A DNA stretch of 11,726 nt from Clostridiales bacterium UBA735 (GCA_002298695.1 DBLB01000034.1:1-11726), one strand, 5' to 3'. Positions 1-7,101 are shown, counted from the first letter of the stretch. The notes: generated from the sequence alone by a model not told the origin. Made by a program: numbers and translations.

Positions 1-19
1 CCACTTCCTGGGGTACAGT

Positions 20-1027
20 TTAGACGTCCTCCAGCGTCAGATCGCTCCCGCTACTGTCAGCTGCCGGCTGCGCTGCCTGGTTCACCTCCTTCCGGTTCGT
101 CAGGAAGCAGACCGCCAACACAGCGCAGAGCAGGATCGCTGCCAGGCTGATCCAGAATGTTGGTTTTTTATACTGCAAAACCCGCTTCACCCTTTCCTTT
201 ACCGCAATTTCTCCGAATGCCAGCGGACAGGTAAGCACAGCCGTCCCCTGCACGCTGCAATCCACCAGCGCGCGCGAATATGCCTTTCGGGTGTCCAGAT
301 TCACCGTCCGGATCACCCGCTCGTCACAGGCCAGCTCCAGATCGCGGCAGAAGCAGCGATAGGCCAGCCAGCAGAGCGGCTGGAACCAGTAGACGCAGAG
401 CAGCAGATAACCCAGCGGCTTCCACCAGTGGTCGCGCCGCGCCAGATGCGCACGCTCGTGCGCCAATACGTACTGACGCGCGTCCTCCGGCAGCCCAGAC
501 GGCAGACAGATCTGCGGTCGAAGGACGCCGAGAATGAACGGCGACGGAACCGCATCGCAGAGCAGCACTCCGTCGTCCAGCGGCACAGCCTCGCGCAGCC
601 GCCGCTTCGTCTGCCAAACCCGCACCAGCGCATAGAGCAGCAAGCCGCAGCAGCCGGCCACCCAGATGATTCCGGCAATCCAGATCCAGAGATAGAGCGG
701 ATTGGCGCTTGCCGGCTCTGCGGCACGAAATGCCGGTTCCATCAGGCGCTCGTTGAGGGCACGGTCGAGCGTCCCGATTCCGGAGGTCACGCACGGGATG
801 GTGTCAAATTGCACTGTCTCCGGCGTGAGCAGCTCCGCGCTCGGCACAAGACTCCACACACTCTCGATTGGAACCGGAAACACAAGCCGCACCGCCGCAA
901 GCGCCCACAGCAGGCAGCGCGTCCAGGCCGGACATTTTTTCAGCAGCGGCCGCAGCAACAGCAGCGCCAGCAGCATCCAGCCTGCGGCAGCGGCACGGTT
1001 GAGCAGGAACAGAAACACCTCGCTCAT
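20..1027 (-). CDS. M56-family membrane metalloprotease (BlaR1/MecR1-like, no sensor domain)
   Basis: This is a 335-residue integral membrane zinc peptidase of the M56 family, the protease half of BlaR1/MecR1 sensors. Hydrophobic segments lie at about residues 3-26, 36-54, 112-135 and 290-309. The zinc site HERAH is at 190-194, with a downstream ELACDE at 231-236 supplying the expected third ligand. The stretch SPFILGVLRPQICLP near 162-176 is typical of the family. In BlaR1 the protease is activated by a beta-lactam-sensing domain and cuts the BlaI repressor. Here only about 25 residues follow the last membrane segment, so the roughly 250-residue penicillin-binding sensor is absent and the inducer is unknown. 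The ATG overlaps the stop of the repressor gene (ATGA), which indicates translational coupling. The stop codon lies inside the window, so the gene is complete. The family call is firm; the signal it senses is not known. Confidence 0.9.
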   Translation of the reverse strand: MSEVFLFLLNRAAAAGWMLLALLLLRPLLKKCPAWTRCLLWALAAVRLVFPVPIESVWSLVPSAELLTPETVQFDTIPCVTSGIGTLDRALNERLMEPAFRAAEPASANPLYLWIWIAGIIWVAGCCGLLLYALVRVWQTKRRLREAVPLDDGVLLCDAVPSPFILGVLRPQICLPSGLPEDARQYVLAHERAHLARRDHWWKPLGYLLLCVYWFQPLCWLAYRCFCRDLELACDERVIRTVNLDTRKAYSRALVDCSVQGTAVLTCPLAFGEIAVKERVKRVLQYKKPTFWISLAAILLCAVLAVCFLTNRKEVNQAAQPAADSSGSDLTLEDV

Positions 1028-1389
1028 GACGGTTCCTCCGCCTGCGCGATCATCGCCCGCAGCTCCGCCGCCTCCGCTGCGCTCAGTCTGCGCCCGGCCG
1101 TAAACGCCGCCAGAAACGCCGGCAGCGACCCGTCAAACGCGTCCTCTACGAACTTTCTGCTCTGTTTTGCCTGAAATTCTTCCCGACTGATCTTTACCGT
1201 GACCGTACCGCCGTTGTTTTCAAACAATCCCTTTTCACACAGCCGCTTGATGACGGTGTGCGTCGTCGTCCGCTTCCAGCCGAATGCAGTTTCGGCAGCC
1301 TTGACCAGTGCAGAGGTCGTCACAGGGGCCATGTTCCAGATCATTTCGGCGAATTTCGCCTCGATGAGGCCCAATTGCAGCTCTGACAT
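1024..1389 (-). CDS. BlaI/MecI/CopY-family winged-helix repressor
   Basis: This is a 121-residue repressor of the BlaI/MecI (penicillinase repressor) family. Members bind DNA as dimers through an N-terminal winged helix and are inactivated by cleavage by a partner M56 protease. The winged helix spans about residues 5-75: an early ...AEMIWNM segment, then WKRTTTHTVIKRLCEKG as the recognition helix and wing entry. The C-terminal half is helical, consistent with dimerisation. I chose the ATG at 1389 because AAGGAGG lies about 9 bases upstream. An in-frame ATG at 1443 lies inside the promoter's -10 region and cannot be the start. The gene is first in an operon with the M56 protease (4-base overlap), and two dyads in its leader suggest it represses itself. 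Likely targets are this operon and perhaps distant genes; resistance to beta-lactams is not shown. Confidence 0.93.
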   Translation of the reverse strand: MSELQLGLIEAKFAEMIWNMAPVTTSALVKAAETAFGWKRTTTHTVIKRLCEKGLFENNGGTVTVKISREEFQAKQSRKFVEDAFDGSLPAFLAAFTAGRRLSAAEAAELRAMIAQAEEPS

Positions 1390-1416
1390 ACCGGTTCCTC
1401 CTTTGTCTTGTTTTTG

Positions 1417-1431
1417 TCTACTGACTGTAGT
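1417..1431. promoter_or_regulatory. Probable BlaI-type operator 2 (imperfect dyad)
   Basis: TCTACT-GAC-TGTAGT keeps one perfect half-site (TGTAGT) and a 4-of-6 match in the other, with the same 3-base spacer as operator 1. Its centre lies 27 bases from that of operator 1, just downstream of the predicted transcript start. Paired dyads are usual for this repressor family. Confidence 0.6.
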
Positions 1432-1441
1432 CTCTTTGAGC

Positions 1442-1470
1442 ATACTACACTATGTAGTCTCAAATGTCAA
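1442..1470 (-). promoter_or_regulatory. Promoter of the BlaI-like/M56 operon
   Basis: On the minus strand a perfect -35 TTGACA (1465-1470) is followed by a 17-base spacer and a -10 TAGTAT (1442-1447). The predicted transcript start is near 1435, giving a leader of about 45 bases before the ATG at 1389. A BlaI-type operator overlaps the -10 and part of the spacer. Confidence 0.8.
1444..1458. promoter_or_regulatory. BlaI-type operator 1 (perfect dyad)
   Basis: ACTACA-CTA-TGTAGT is a perfect 6-base inverted repeat with a 3-base spacer. It carries the TACA/TGTA core known for BlaI/MecI operators and covers the -10 of the operon promoter, so bound repressor would block RNA polymerase. Its match to the regulator encoded directly downstream makes autoregulation the natural reading. 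Confidence 0.78.
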
Positions 1471-1496
1471 GTCTCTTTTTCTTTGGTCGGCGCGTC

Positions 1497-1525
1497 TTTA
1501 CTTTCCGGGGTACGTCCGATATAAT
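1497..1525 (+). promoter_or_regulatory. Promoter of recQ
   Basis: A perfect -10 TATAAT (1520-1525) sits 17 bases after a -35-like TTTACT (1497-1502, 4 of 6). The predicted start is near 1532, only about 23 bases upstream of the recQ ATG. It is divergent from the BlaI-like operon promoter, with 26 bases between the two -35 elements. Confidence 0.7.
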
Positions 1526-1554
1526 AGGTGCGAACGACATTGGGGGGATTCAGC

Positions 1555-3363
1555 ATGGAGAAACTGGAGGCGCTGCGCCGCTATTTCGGTTATACAGCCT
1601 TTCATGAGGGGCAGGAGCGCCTGATCGACGCGATTCTGGCAGGCCGTGATGCGCTCGGCGTTATGCCGACCGGCGGCGGAAAAAGCCTCTGCTATCAGCT
1701 GCCGGCGCTGCTGCGCCCCGGTGCGGCGATCGTCGTTTCGCCGCTGATCTCGCTGATGAAGGATCAGGTGATGCAGCTGAAGGCCGCCGGAATTCCGGCG
1801 GCCTTTCTGAACAGTTCGCTGACGCCGGAACAGATGCGTCTGGTCTACCGGCGGATCTACGAGGGCGCATACCAGATCGTCTACGTTGCGCCGGAACGGC
1901 TGGAGGCACCGGGCTTTCTGGCCGCGGCAAAGTCCATCCGCATCTCGCTGCTGGCCGTGGATGAGGCGCACTGCATCTCCCAGTGGGGGCAGGATTTCCG
2001 CCCCAGCTATCTGCGCATCTCGGATTTTCTCGCAGCGCTCCCGGTACGGCCGCCGGTCGCGGCCTTTACGGCGACGGCAACGACCCGTGTCCGCAATGAC
2101 ATCCGCGAACAGCTGATGCTGCGAGATCCGGAGACCGTCGTAACCGGCTTTGACCGGCCAAACCTCTATTTCGAAGTGCAGCACCCGGCCAAAAAGGACG
2201 AGGCGCTGCTCCGTCTTCTGAACGCGCGCCGGGAAAAGAGCGGCATCGTCTACTGTGCGACCCGAAACGGCGTCGAATCGGTCTGCGCTATGCTGAAGCT
2301 GCACGGTTACGCCGCCACGCGCTATCACGCAGGGCTGGACGACGAGGAGCGGCAGCGGAATCAGGAGGATTTTATCTGTGACCGTTCACCGGTCATGGTC
2401 GCGACGAACGCGTTCGGCATGGGAATCGACAAATCCAATGTCAGCTTCATCATCCACTATAACATGCCGAAAAGTCTGGAAGCCTATTATCAGGAGGCCG
2501 GACGCGCCGGGCGGGACGGAAGCGCGGCAGAGTGCTTCCTGCTTTATGCGCCGGGTGACGTGCAGACGGCGAAATTTCTGATCCAGAGCGCCGCGGAAAA
2601 CGAGGCGCTTTCGGAGGAAGACGTGCAGATCAATATGCGGGAAGATCTGCGCCGACTGGACGCGATGGTCGGCTACTGCAAAACGGACGGCTGCCTGCGC
2701 GGTCGAATCCTGGACTATTTCGGGCAGCAGCACGAGGCGCACTGCGGCAACTGTGGGAACTGCATGGGCGAATATGAGCTGCGGGACATCACCCGCGAAG
2801 CACAGATGATCCTTTCCTGCGTCATGCGCATCCGCAGTCAGCTCCGCTACAGCGTGGGCGCTGCGCTCGTGATGCAGACGCTGCGCGGCAGCCGGAGCGC
2901 GCGGGTCTTGCAGCTGCACCTTGACGAGCTTCCGACCTACGGCCTGCTGCAAGGCATGCCGCAGGAAACGCTGCGCCTGTATCTCGACGCACTGCTGGCG
3001 CAGAAGCTGCTTCGCCGTGACCCGGAGCACGAGACGCTCGCGCTCACGCAGGAAGCGCGCGCTGTGCTTTTTGACGGGCGGCCGATCTTCTGCAACGTCA
3101 GAAAGGAGGCACCGCCTGAAAAAGAGGCAGTGCCCGACGAAAGGCTGCTCCGGAGACTCAAGGCGCTCCGTCTGCGGCTTGCACAGCAGGCCGGGATCCC
3201 GGCGTTCATGGTCTTCAGCAACGCGACGCTGGAGGATATGGCGGCCAAAGCGCCGCGGACGATGACAGCATTTCTGGACGTCTCCGGCGTCGGCGAGGCG
3301 AAGGCCGAGCGCTACGGCGATGCGTTTCTGGCGCTGATCCGCGAGGCGATGCCGGAATCCTGA
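1555..3363 (+). CDS. recQ: ATP-dependent DNA helicase RecQ
   Basis: RecQ is a 3'-5' superfamily 2 DNA helicase that acts in recombination, repair and restart of stalled forks. This 602-residue protein has the full bacterial layout. The two helicase lobes show Walker A TGGGKS (39-44), DEAH followed by CISQWG (136-145), TATATT, and the motif VI run YYQEAGRAGRDG. A zinc-binding domain carries four cysteines (GYCKTDGC then CGNCGNC), and a winged-helix domain follows. The HRDC domain covers roughly the last 80 residues and includes LDVSGVGEAKAERYG. I placed the start at ATG 1555 because GGGGGGA lies 7 bases upstream; an in-frame ATG at 1528 would leave no leader after the promoter. It is transcribed alone and ends at a shared terminator. 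The call is secure. Confidence 0.97.
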   Translation: MEKLEALRRYFGYTAFHEGQERLIDAILAGRDALGVMPTGGGKSLCYQLPALLRPGAAIVVSPLISLMKDQVMQLKAAGIPAAFLNSSLTPEQMRLVYRRIYEGAYQIVYVAPERLEAPGFLAAAKSIRISLLAVDEAHCISQWGQDFRPSYLRISDFLAALPVRPPVAAFTATATTRVRNDIREQLMLRDPETVVTGFDRPNLYFEVQHPAKKDEALLRLLNARREKSGIVYCATRNGVESVCAMLKLHGYAATRYHAGLDDEERQRNQEDFICDRSPVMVATNAFGMGIDKSNVSFIIHYNMPKSLEAYYQEAGRAGRDGSAAECFLLYAPGDVQTAKFLIQSAAENEALSEEDVQINMREDLRRLDAMVGYCKTDGCLRGRILDYFGQQHEAHCGNCGNCMGEYELRDITREAQMILSCVMRIRSQLRYSVGAALVMQTLRGSRSARVLQLHLDELPTYGLLQGMPQETLRLYLDALLAQKLLRRDPEHETLALTQEARAVLFDGRPIFCNVRKEAPPEKEAVPDERLLRRLKALRLRLAQQAGIPAFMVFSNATLEDMAAKAPRTMTAFLDVSGVGEAKAERYGDAFLALIREAMPES

Positions 3364-3371
3364 ATCCCGTA

Positions 3372-3401
3372 AAAATGCCGCCGGCATACCGGCGGCATTT
3401 T
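3372..3401. terminator. Bidirectional terminator between recQ and the sortase gene
   Basis: A perfect 13-base-pair stem (AAAATGCCGCCGG paired with its complement) closes a CATA loop. T runs follow it on both strands. It lies between the recQ stop (3363) and the end of the convergent sortase gene (3409), so it can end transcription from both sides. Confidence 0.9.
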
Positions 3402-3408
3402 GTTGTGT

Positions 3409-4035
3409 TTATGGTTCGATTTCTTCGCAGCGGACGGCGATTCTGGACTGACCGCCTACGGTACACGTGAACAGCGTCAGCGCCCAGCCGCTCTCCGTCA
3501 TGGCCGGAACGGCGTCCGGCGCAAGGACTTCCAGATCAGCCACCTGATAGGAAAACACATTGCCGTCCACATCGGTGAACGTGACGGCGTCCCCGGCGGT
3601 CAGCTGCTTCAGATCGGCGAAAAAGCTGCTGTAGTTATGGCCCGCAATGACCAGATTTTTTTGATATGCAGAACCGGAATAGCGGCACGGCGCGACGGCG
3701 AGGTTGTCATAGCTCCACTCGCTGAGCACCGGCAGCTCCAGCGAGAGCGCCGGAATCTGCAAAACGCCGAGATACGCGCGCCCGTCGACCGTCTGCACCG
3801 GCATCTCCATCTCCGGATGCAGCACATAGTCCGGCTGCGGCGCCGGAGCGACCTCCGCCGCCTCCCCTGCCGGGATCGTCTGCGCCGCTTCCGGCTCCGG
3901 AAGCAGTGTTTTCAGCGCAGCCTCCGCAGCTTCGCCCGCAGCCGAATCCTGCCGCAGATTGAAGATTGTCAGTCCCAGCGCCGCGGCCAGAAGCAGAATG
4001 CCGAGCAGTGTCAGAAGTCTGGATGCCCGTTTCAT
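3409..4035 (-). CDS. Sortase (class uncertain, D-like)
   Basis: Sortases are membrane-anchored cysteine transpeptidases that cut a C-terminal LPxTG-like signal and attach the protein to the cell wall or join pilin subunits. This 208-residue protein has an N-terminal membrane anchor (about 7-25) and a Glu/Ala/Pro-rich linker to about residue 70. The catalytic barrel follows, with His133 in VIAGHNY, Cys191 in TLFTC and Arg198 seven residues later, so the full catalytic triad is present. I chose ATG 4035 because GAGGGGGA lies upstream and the protein then begins MKRASR before the hydrophobic segment. An upstream ATG at 4062 would overlap the signal peptidase gene. It starts 10 bases after that gene's stop, so the two form an operon. 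No protein with a sortase signal is encoded in this window. The class is not certain. Confidence 0.88.
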   Translation of the reverse strand: MKRASRLLTLLGILLLAAALGLTIFNLRQDSAAGEAAEAALKTLLPEPEAAQTIPAGEAAEVAPAPQPDYVLHPEMEMPVQTVDGRAYLGVLQIPALSLELPVLSEWSYDNLAVAPCRYSGSAYQKNLVIAGHNYSSFFADLKQLTAGDAVTFTDVDGNVFSYQVADLEVLAPDAVPAMTESGWALTLFTCTVGGQSRIAVRCEEIEP

Positions 4036-4045
4036 GCCATCCCCC

Positions 4046-4633
4046 TCATTGCACCCGGCCAAACTGCGCCAGCGGCCAGACGCGGAACAGGATTTTTCCG
4101 ACGATCTGCTCGTCGGAGACGCAGCCGACGCTGCTGTGCCGCGAATCCACCGACGTCGAACGATGGTCGCCCATGCAGAACCAACGGTTTTCCGGCACCT
4201 GATATGGGAATTCGAGATCGCAGTCGCCGAGGGCCTTTTCCGTCAGATACGGTTCTTCCAGCAGCTTTCCGTCCACATAGACGTTGCCGCTTTCATCGAT
4301 CTCGACCCACTGGCCGGGCCCTGCAATGCAGCGCTTGACGAGGATCTTGTTCCCGAGGTAAAACGCGACCAGATCGCCCTGCTTCCAGTCGGTCCCTTTG
4401 ACCGAGAGCACGATATCGCCCTCTTCCAGCGTTGGCGTCATGGAGGTTCCGTAAATTTGCAGCACCGGCATCCAGATCGTGGCCACCAGCACGGCAAGCG
4501 CCGCCGCCACGACCAGTGCGGCAATCGTGCTCCAGAGTGTCCGGCGATAGCGGCTCCGGTAGCGCAGACGCTTTCGCTCGGCTTCGATTTCTTCCATGGA
4601 CGGAATGGTAACGGGCTGTTTGGGTTTTGCCAT
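4046..4633 (-). CDS. lepB: Signal peptidase I
   Basis: Signal peptidase I (S26 family) removes signal peptides from exported proteins at the outer face of the membrane. The 195-residue protein has a basic cytoplasmic tail, one membrane segment (about 34-54) and the catalytic domain. The nucleophile is Ser64 in GTSMTPTL and the general base is Lys100 in ILVKRCIAG; the conserved box MGDHRSTSVDSRHSSVG is at 154-170. The ATG at 4633 has GGAGGGA upstream and an extended -10 promoter. The sortase gene follows 10 bases after the stop. This pairing resembles pilus or surface-protein loci, where a dedicated signal peptidase helps process the sortase substrates, but it could equally be a general peptidase. 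Confidence 0.94.
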   Translation of the reverse strand: MAKPKQPVTIPSMEEIEAERKRLRYRSRYRRTLWSTIAALVVAAALAVLVATIWMPVLQIYGTSMTPTLEEGDIVLSVKGTDWKQGDLVAFYLGNKILVKRCIAGPGQWVEIDESGNVYVDGKLLEEPYLTEKALGDCDLEFPYQVPENRWFCMGDHRSTSVDSRHSSVGCVSDEQIVGKILFRVWPLAQFGRVQ

Positions 4634-4663
4634 GGCTGTCCCTCCGACTTTCAGATACTTGCT

Positions 4664-4672
4664 ATTATAACA
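4664..4672 (-). promoter_or_regulatory. Extended -10 promoter of the signal peptidase/sortase operon
   Basis: The minus strand reads TGT-TATAAT, a perfect -10 (4664-4669) with the upstream TG of an extended -10. No good -35 is present at 16-18 bases; that position is occupied by a small palindrome (4679-4694). The predicted start is near 4657, about 24 bases before the ATG. Confidence 0.6.
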
Positions 4673-4711
4673 GCGTGTCGAAAAAGTCTTTTCGCCCCGC
4701 TGCTCTGTCTC

Positions 4712-4732
4712 AAAACTGCATTTTGCAGTTTT
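4712..4732. terminator. Hairpin downstream of the GH13 gene, probable terminator
   Basis: A 9-base-pair stem (AAAACTGCA and its complement) closes a 3-base loop. On the minus strand it is followed by TTTT then GAGAC, about 40 bases after the amylase stop, so it probably ends that transcript. The T run is short, so readthrough into the signal peptidase gene is possible. Confidence 0.55.
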
Positions 4733-4770
4733 TTGATAGTCTCATAAAACAATCTGCCCGCCGGCGCAAG

Positions 4771-6051
4771 TCAGACAGTGAAGATGATCGGTCTGCCATC
4801 GCAGAACAGCTTGCCGCCGCGTACCTCGACGTTTTCGTCGTCGATGAGGTTGACGTAGCAGCCGTCCGGCACGCCGACCGTGACGTCCGCTTCCAGCGCG
4901 CGGAGTGAGAACACGCCGAGGAAGCGGCCCTTGCCGCCGCCGCGCTCGAGGATCGCGATCTGATGCTCATCGTCGGCCTTGGCCCAGAAATAGTCCGAGG
5001 CGCCGAAGCGCTGCTTGACATCATAGAGGCGGCGCAGATAGGCGCTGAGGTCGTGCCCGGTTGCGCGGTCGATCGGCTCGCGCTCGAACAGGCTCGGCAG
5101 ATGATCGTCCTCGAATTCCTGTCCGGCGTAGATCAGCGTCGTGCCCTTTTCGAAATAGAGCATGGCGGTGAAGTTTTTCAGCGACGCCTCATCGCGCACG
5201 GACGAGGCAATGCGCGGCTGGTCGTGATTCTCGAGGAAGCGGAGCTTGTTGTAGTTCGCGGGGTACGTGGCCTCCTGGAAATTGACCATGTCGAGATAGT
5301 GGCTGAGCGAAGCCTTCCCGGCGAGATACCGGTCGAACGCTTCACGGACGTCGTATTCATATTCCATATCGAACGCGGAGAAGGCGTCATAGTCCAGCGC
5401 GGAATAGACGCCGCTGCGGCGCGCGAGGCAGCCGTAGCTCTGGTGGACGGTCTCGGCCAGCCAGATGCAGTCCGGGTTGACCTTCGCCACGGCCTGCCGC
5501 GCGGCCAGCCAGAATTCGACCGGCACAAACGACGCCACATCGCAGCGGAAGCCGTCAACGATCTGCGCCCACATCACGAGCGACGCGATCTGATAGGCCC
5601 AGAGATCGCGGTTGCGGTAGTCGAGGTCGATGACGTCCGACCAGCTGCCCATCTTGTTGCCGGGCCTGCCGTCCGGGCTGTGGTAGAAGAACTCCGGGTG
5701 CTCAGCGTAGAGTGTGGAGTCCGGCGAGGTGTGGTTGTAGACCACGTCGATCATGCACTTCATGCCGCGCTTATGAATTTCGTCCACGAGCGCCCTGAAA
5801 TCGTCCATCGTGCCGTAGGCAGGATTGACAGTGCGGTAGTCGCGGTTGGCATACGGGCAGCCAAGGCTGCCTTTTTTGCCCACAACCCCGATCGGATGGA
5901 TCGGCAGAAACCAGATGATGTCCGTGCCGAGGGCTTTGATGCGGTCAAGATCGGGAATGACGGCGCGGAACGTGCCCTCCGGCGTATGGGCGCGGACATA
6001 AACAGAGTAAATGACCTGATTTTGCAGGCAGGGATCGGTATTGACAGCCAT
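4771..6051 (-). CDS. GH13 alpha-amylase-family glycoside hydrolase, cytoplasmic
   Basis: This enzyme belongs to glycoside hydrolase family 13, which acts on alpha-glucosidic bonds of starch, glycogen and maltodextrins by a retaining mechanism. The 426-residue protein has a (beta/alpha)8 barrel with all four classical regions. These are DVVYNH (102-107), GFRCDVA with nucleophile Asp171, LAETVH with acid/base Glu200, and FLENHD with Asp277. A short C-terminal beta domain covers about 345-426. No signal peptide is seen, so it should act in the cytosol, probably on imported or stored oligosaccharides. The start is ATG 6051 because GGGAGG lies 8 bases upstream; an in-frame ATG at 6177 would run back through the promoter into the preceding gene. 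It lies 68 bases after the unknown gene in the same direction, so partial co-transcription is possible. Exact substrate is unknown. Confidence 0.92.
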   Translation of the reverse strand: MAVNTDPCLQNQVIYSVYVRAHTPEGTFRAVIPDLDRIKALGTDIIWFLPIHPIGVVGKKGSLGCPYANRDYRTVNPAYGTMDDFRALVDEIHKRGMKCMIDVVYNHTSPDSTLYAEHPEFFYHSPDGRPGNKMGSWSDVIDLDYRNRDLWAYQIASLVMWAQIVDGFRCDVASFVPVEFWLAARQAVAKVNPDCIWLAETVHQSYGCLARRSGVYSALDYDAFSAFDMEYEYDVREAFDRYLAGKASLSHYLDMVNFQEATYPANYNKLRFLENHDQPRIASSVRDEASLKNFTAMLYFEKGTTLIYAGQEFEDDHLPSLFEREPIDRATGHDLSAYLRRLYDVKQRFGASDYFWAKADDEHQIAILERGGGKGRFLGVFSLRALEADVTVGVPDGCYVNLIDDENVEVRGGKLFCDGRPIIFTV

Positions 6052-6083
6052 AAAAACAGCCTCCCAATGAAAATAACGCAGAA

Positions 6084-6111
6084 ATTTTAACACGTTTTCT
6101 GGAAATTGCAA
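6084..6111 (-). promoter_or_regulatory. Probable promoter of the GH13 gene
   Basis: On the minus strand TTGCAA (6106-6111) is followed by 16 bases and TAAAAT (6084-6089), with a TG forming an extended -10 (TGTTAAAAT). The predicted start is near 6077, 26 bases before the ATG. Confidence 0.55.
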
Positions 6112-6119
6112 GTAGGAAA

Positions 6120-7097
6120 TCACAGCAGTTTCTCTGAAATTCCCCCGCGCGGGACGAACGAAAACCGCAGCTGCCATGTGACCTGTTCCGCCGGTGTGAA
6201 ATAGAGGCTGGAATAAGCCGTTCGGCCCTCCGACGGCGCGCCGCCGGACACAAAAATGCTGGTTGGGCCATCCTCACCGCCGATGATGCCGATGCACGCC
6301 GCGCCATTGACCGGCACTTCGCCAGAGCTGCTTTCCGGAATCTTCAGCCGTGGCGGATCGGTGGGGGCTGTGTCCCGGAGTTGCAATTCGTTGGACGGCA
6401 GCTCCGGCGAGACGGTATACTCCAGCCGCAGGCAGTGCGTCGGATATTCCTGAAATTCCGGCAGGCCGGAGATATCCAGCGTCTCCGGCGCGAGAGACAG
6501 AACGGTGAGCGTATGGTTCGTCCCGGTCACCGGATGCGTGAATGAAACGGTCTGCCCCGGATGAGCTGTGAACCGCTGGCCGTTCTGCCAGACGGGATCG
6601 GCGGCGAGCGTCAGCGTAAGCGTTTTGATCTCCTGTCGCCGCCTCCACGGGAAATGGAGCCGCCAGAGCTGCCAATGCACAGTCGGGTCGAGCGCGTAAT
6701 GCGCAAGCACGGCCTGTTCTGCCAGATTCTGTTCCGCGTCCGGCCTCCAGGCAAAGCCGCTGATGCCTTCGCCGCGGAGAAAGCGGCCATTGACGAGAAG
6801 TTCGGCATGGAAGCTGTCGTGGAACGGCGATTCCAGCAGGGCCTGTTCCGCCTGTTCTGGCGTCAGGCCCGCTTCCTCCAGCGGCGTCCATTTTTCAAGG
6901 AATCCGCGGACATCCTCCGTCGGGACATGCTTGGCCAGATCGAGCACGAGGCCCTTCGCACAGCTGTAGACACTCAGCGCCTGCCAGTCCGCGTCGCCCC
7001 AACGGAAGCAATGGCCGAGCGAAATCTCCACGCCCGGCTTTCCGCGTCCGCGCATGGCCAAGAAATTCCTGCCGTATAACACGCGCCAGTCCTGCAT
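6120..7097 (-). CDS. Uncharacterised protein with an IGIIGGEDGPTSIFV motif
   Basis: I do not recognise the family of this 325-residue protein. It has no signal peptide or membrane segment. The N-terminal half is rich in Trp, Phe and His (for example HFPWRRRQE). The C-terminal half alternates short hydrophobic and polar stretches, as in a beta-rich fold. Near residues 269-283 lies IGIIGGEDGPTSIFV, followed by SGG. This resembles the conserved GGxDGPT stretch of beta subunits of sodium-pumping decarboxylases (OadB/GcdB type), but nothing else here looks like that membrane protein. The start is ATG 7097, preceded by AAGGAGT, which overlaps the stop of the GNAT gene 4 bases upstream. The two genes are therefore co-transcribed and probably coupled. 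Codon use does not differ visibly from the neighbours. An automatic label of decarboxylase beta subunit would be wrong for the whole protein. Confidence 0.85.
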   Translation of the reverse strand: MQDWRVLYGRNFLAMRGRGKPGVEISLGHCFRWGDADWQALSVYSCAKGLVLDLAKHVPTEDVRGFLEKWTPLEEAGLTPEQAEQALLESPFHDSFHAELLVNGRFLRGEGISGFAWRPDAEQNLAEQAVLAHYALDPTVHWQLWRLHFPWRRRQEIKTLTLTLAADPVWQNGQRFTAHPGQTVSFTHPVTGTNHTLTVLSLAPETLDISGLPEFQEYPTHCLRLEYTVSPELPSNELQLRDTAPTDPPRLKIPESSSGEVPVNGAACIGIIGGEDGPTSIFVSGGAPSEGRTAYSSLYFTPAEQVTWQLRFSFVPRGGISEKLL

Positions 7098-7101
7098 AGG
7101 G

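Noticed and set aside
940..1000. CAGCAG-like run near the start of the M56 gene as a microsatellite
   Set aside because: It encodes Leu/Ala-rich membrane helix residues on the minus strand and is not a regular tandem array.
1024..1389. BlaI/M56 pair as a beta-lactam resistance locus
   Set aside because: There is no beta-lactamase or altered penicillin-binding protein gene in the window and the M56 partner lacks the beta-lactam sensor domain.
2386..3387. Long minus-strand open frame antisense to recQ
   Set aside because: It lies opposite conserved RecQ domains and crosses the recQ 3' end and terminator stem; it has no domain or supported start.
4963..6090. Long open frame of 375 codons on the plus strand, antisense to the GH13 gene
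   Set aside because: It is a GC-rich shadow of the GH13 coding frame. The opposite strand has all catalytic motifs, a ribosome binding site and a promoter, and the antisense translation has no recognisable domain.
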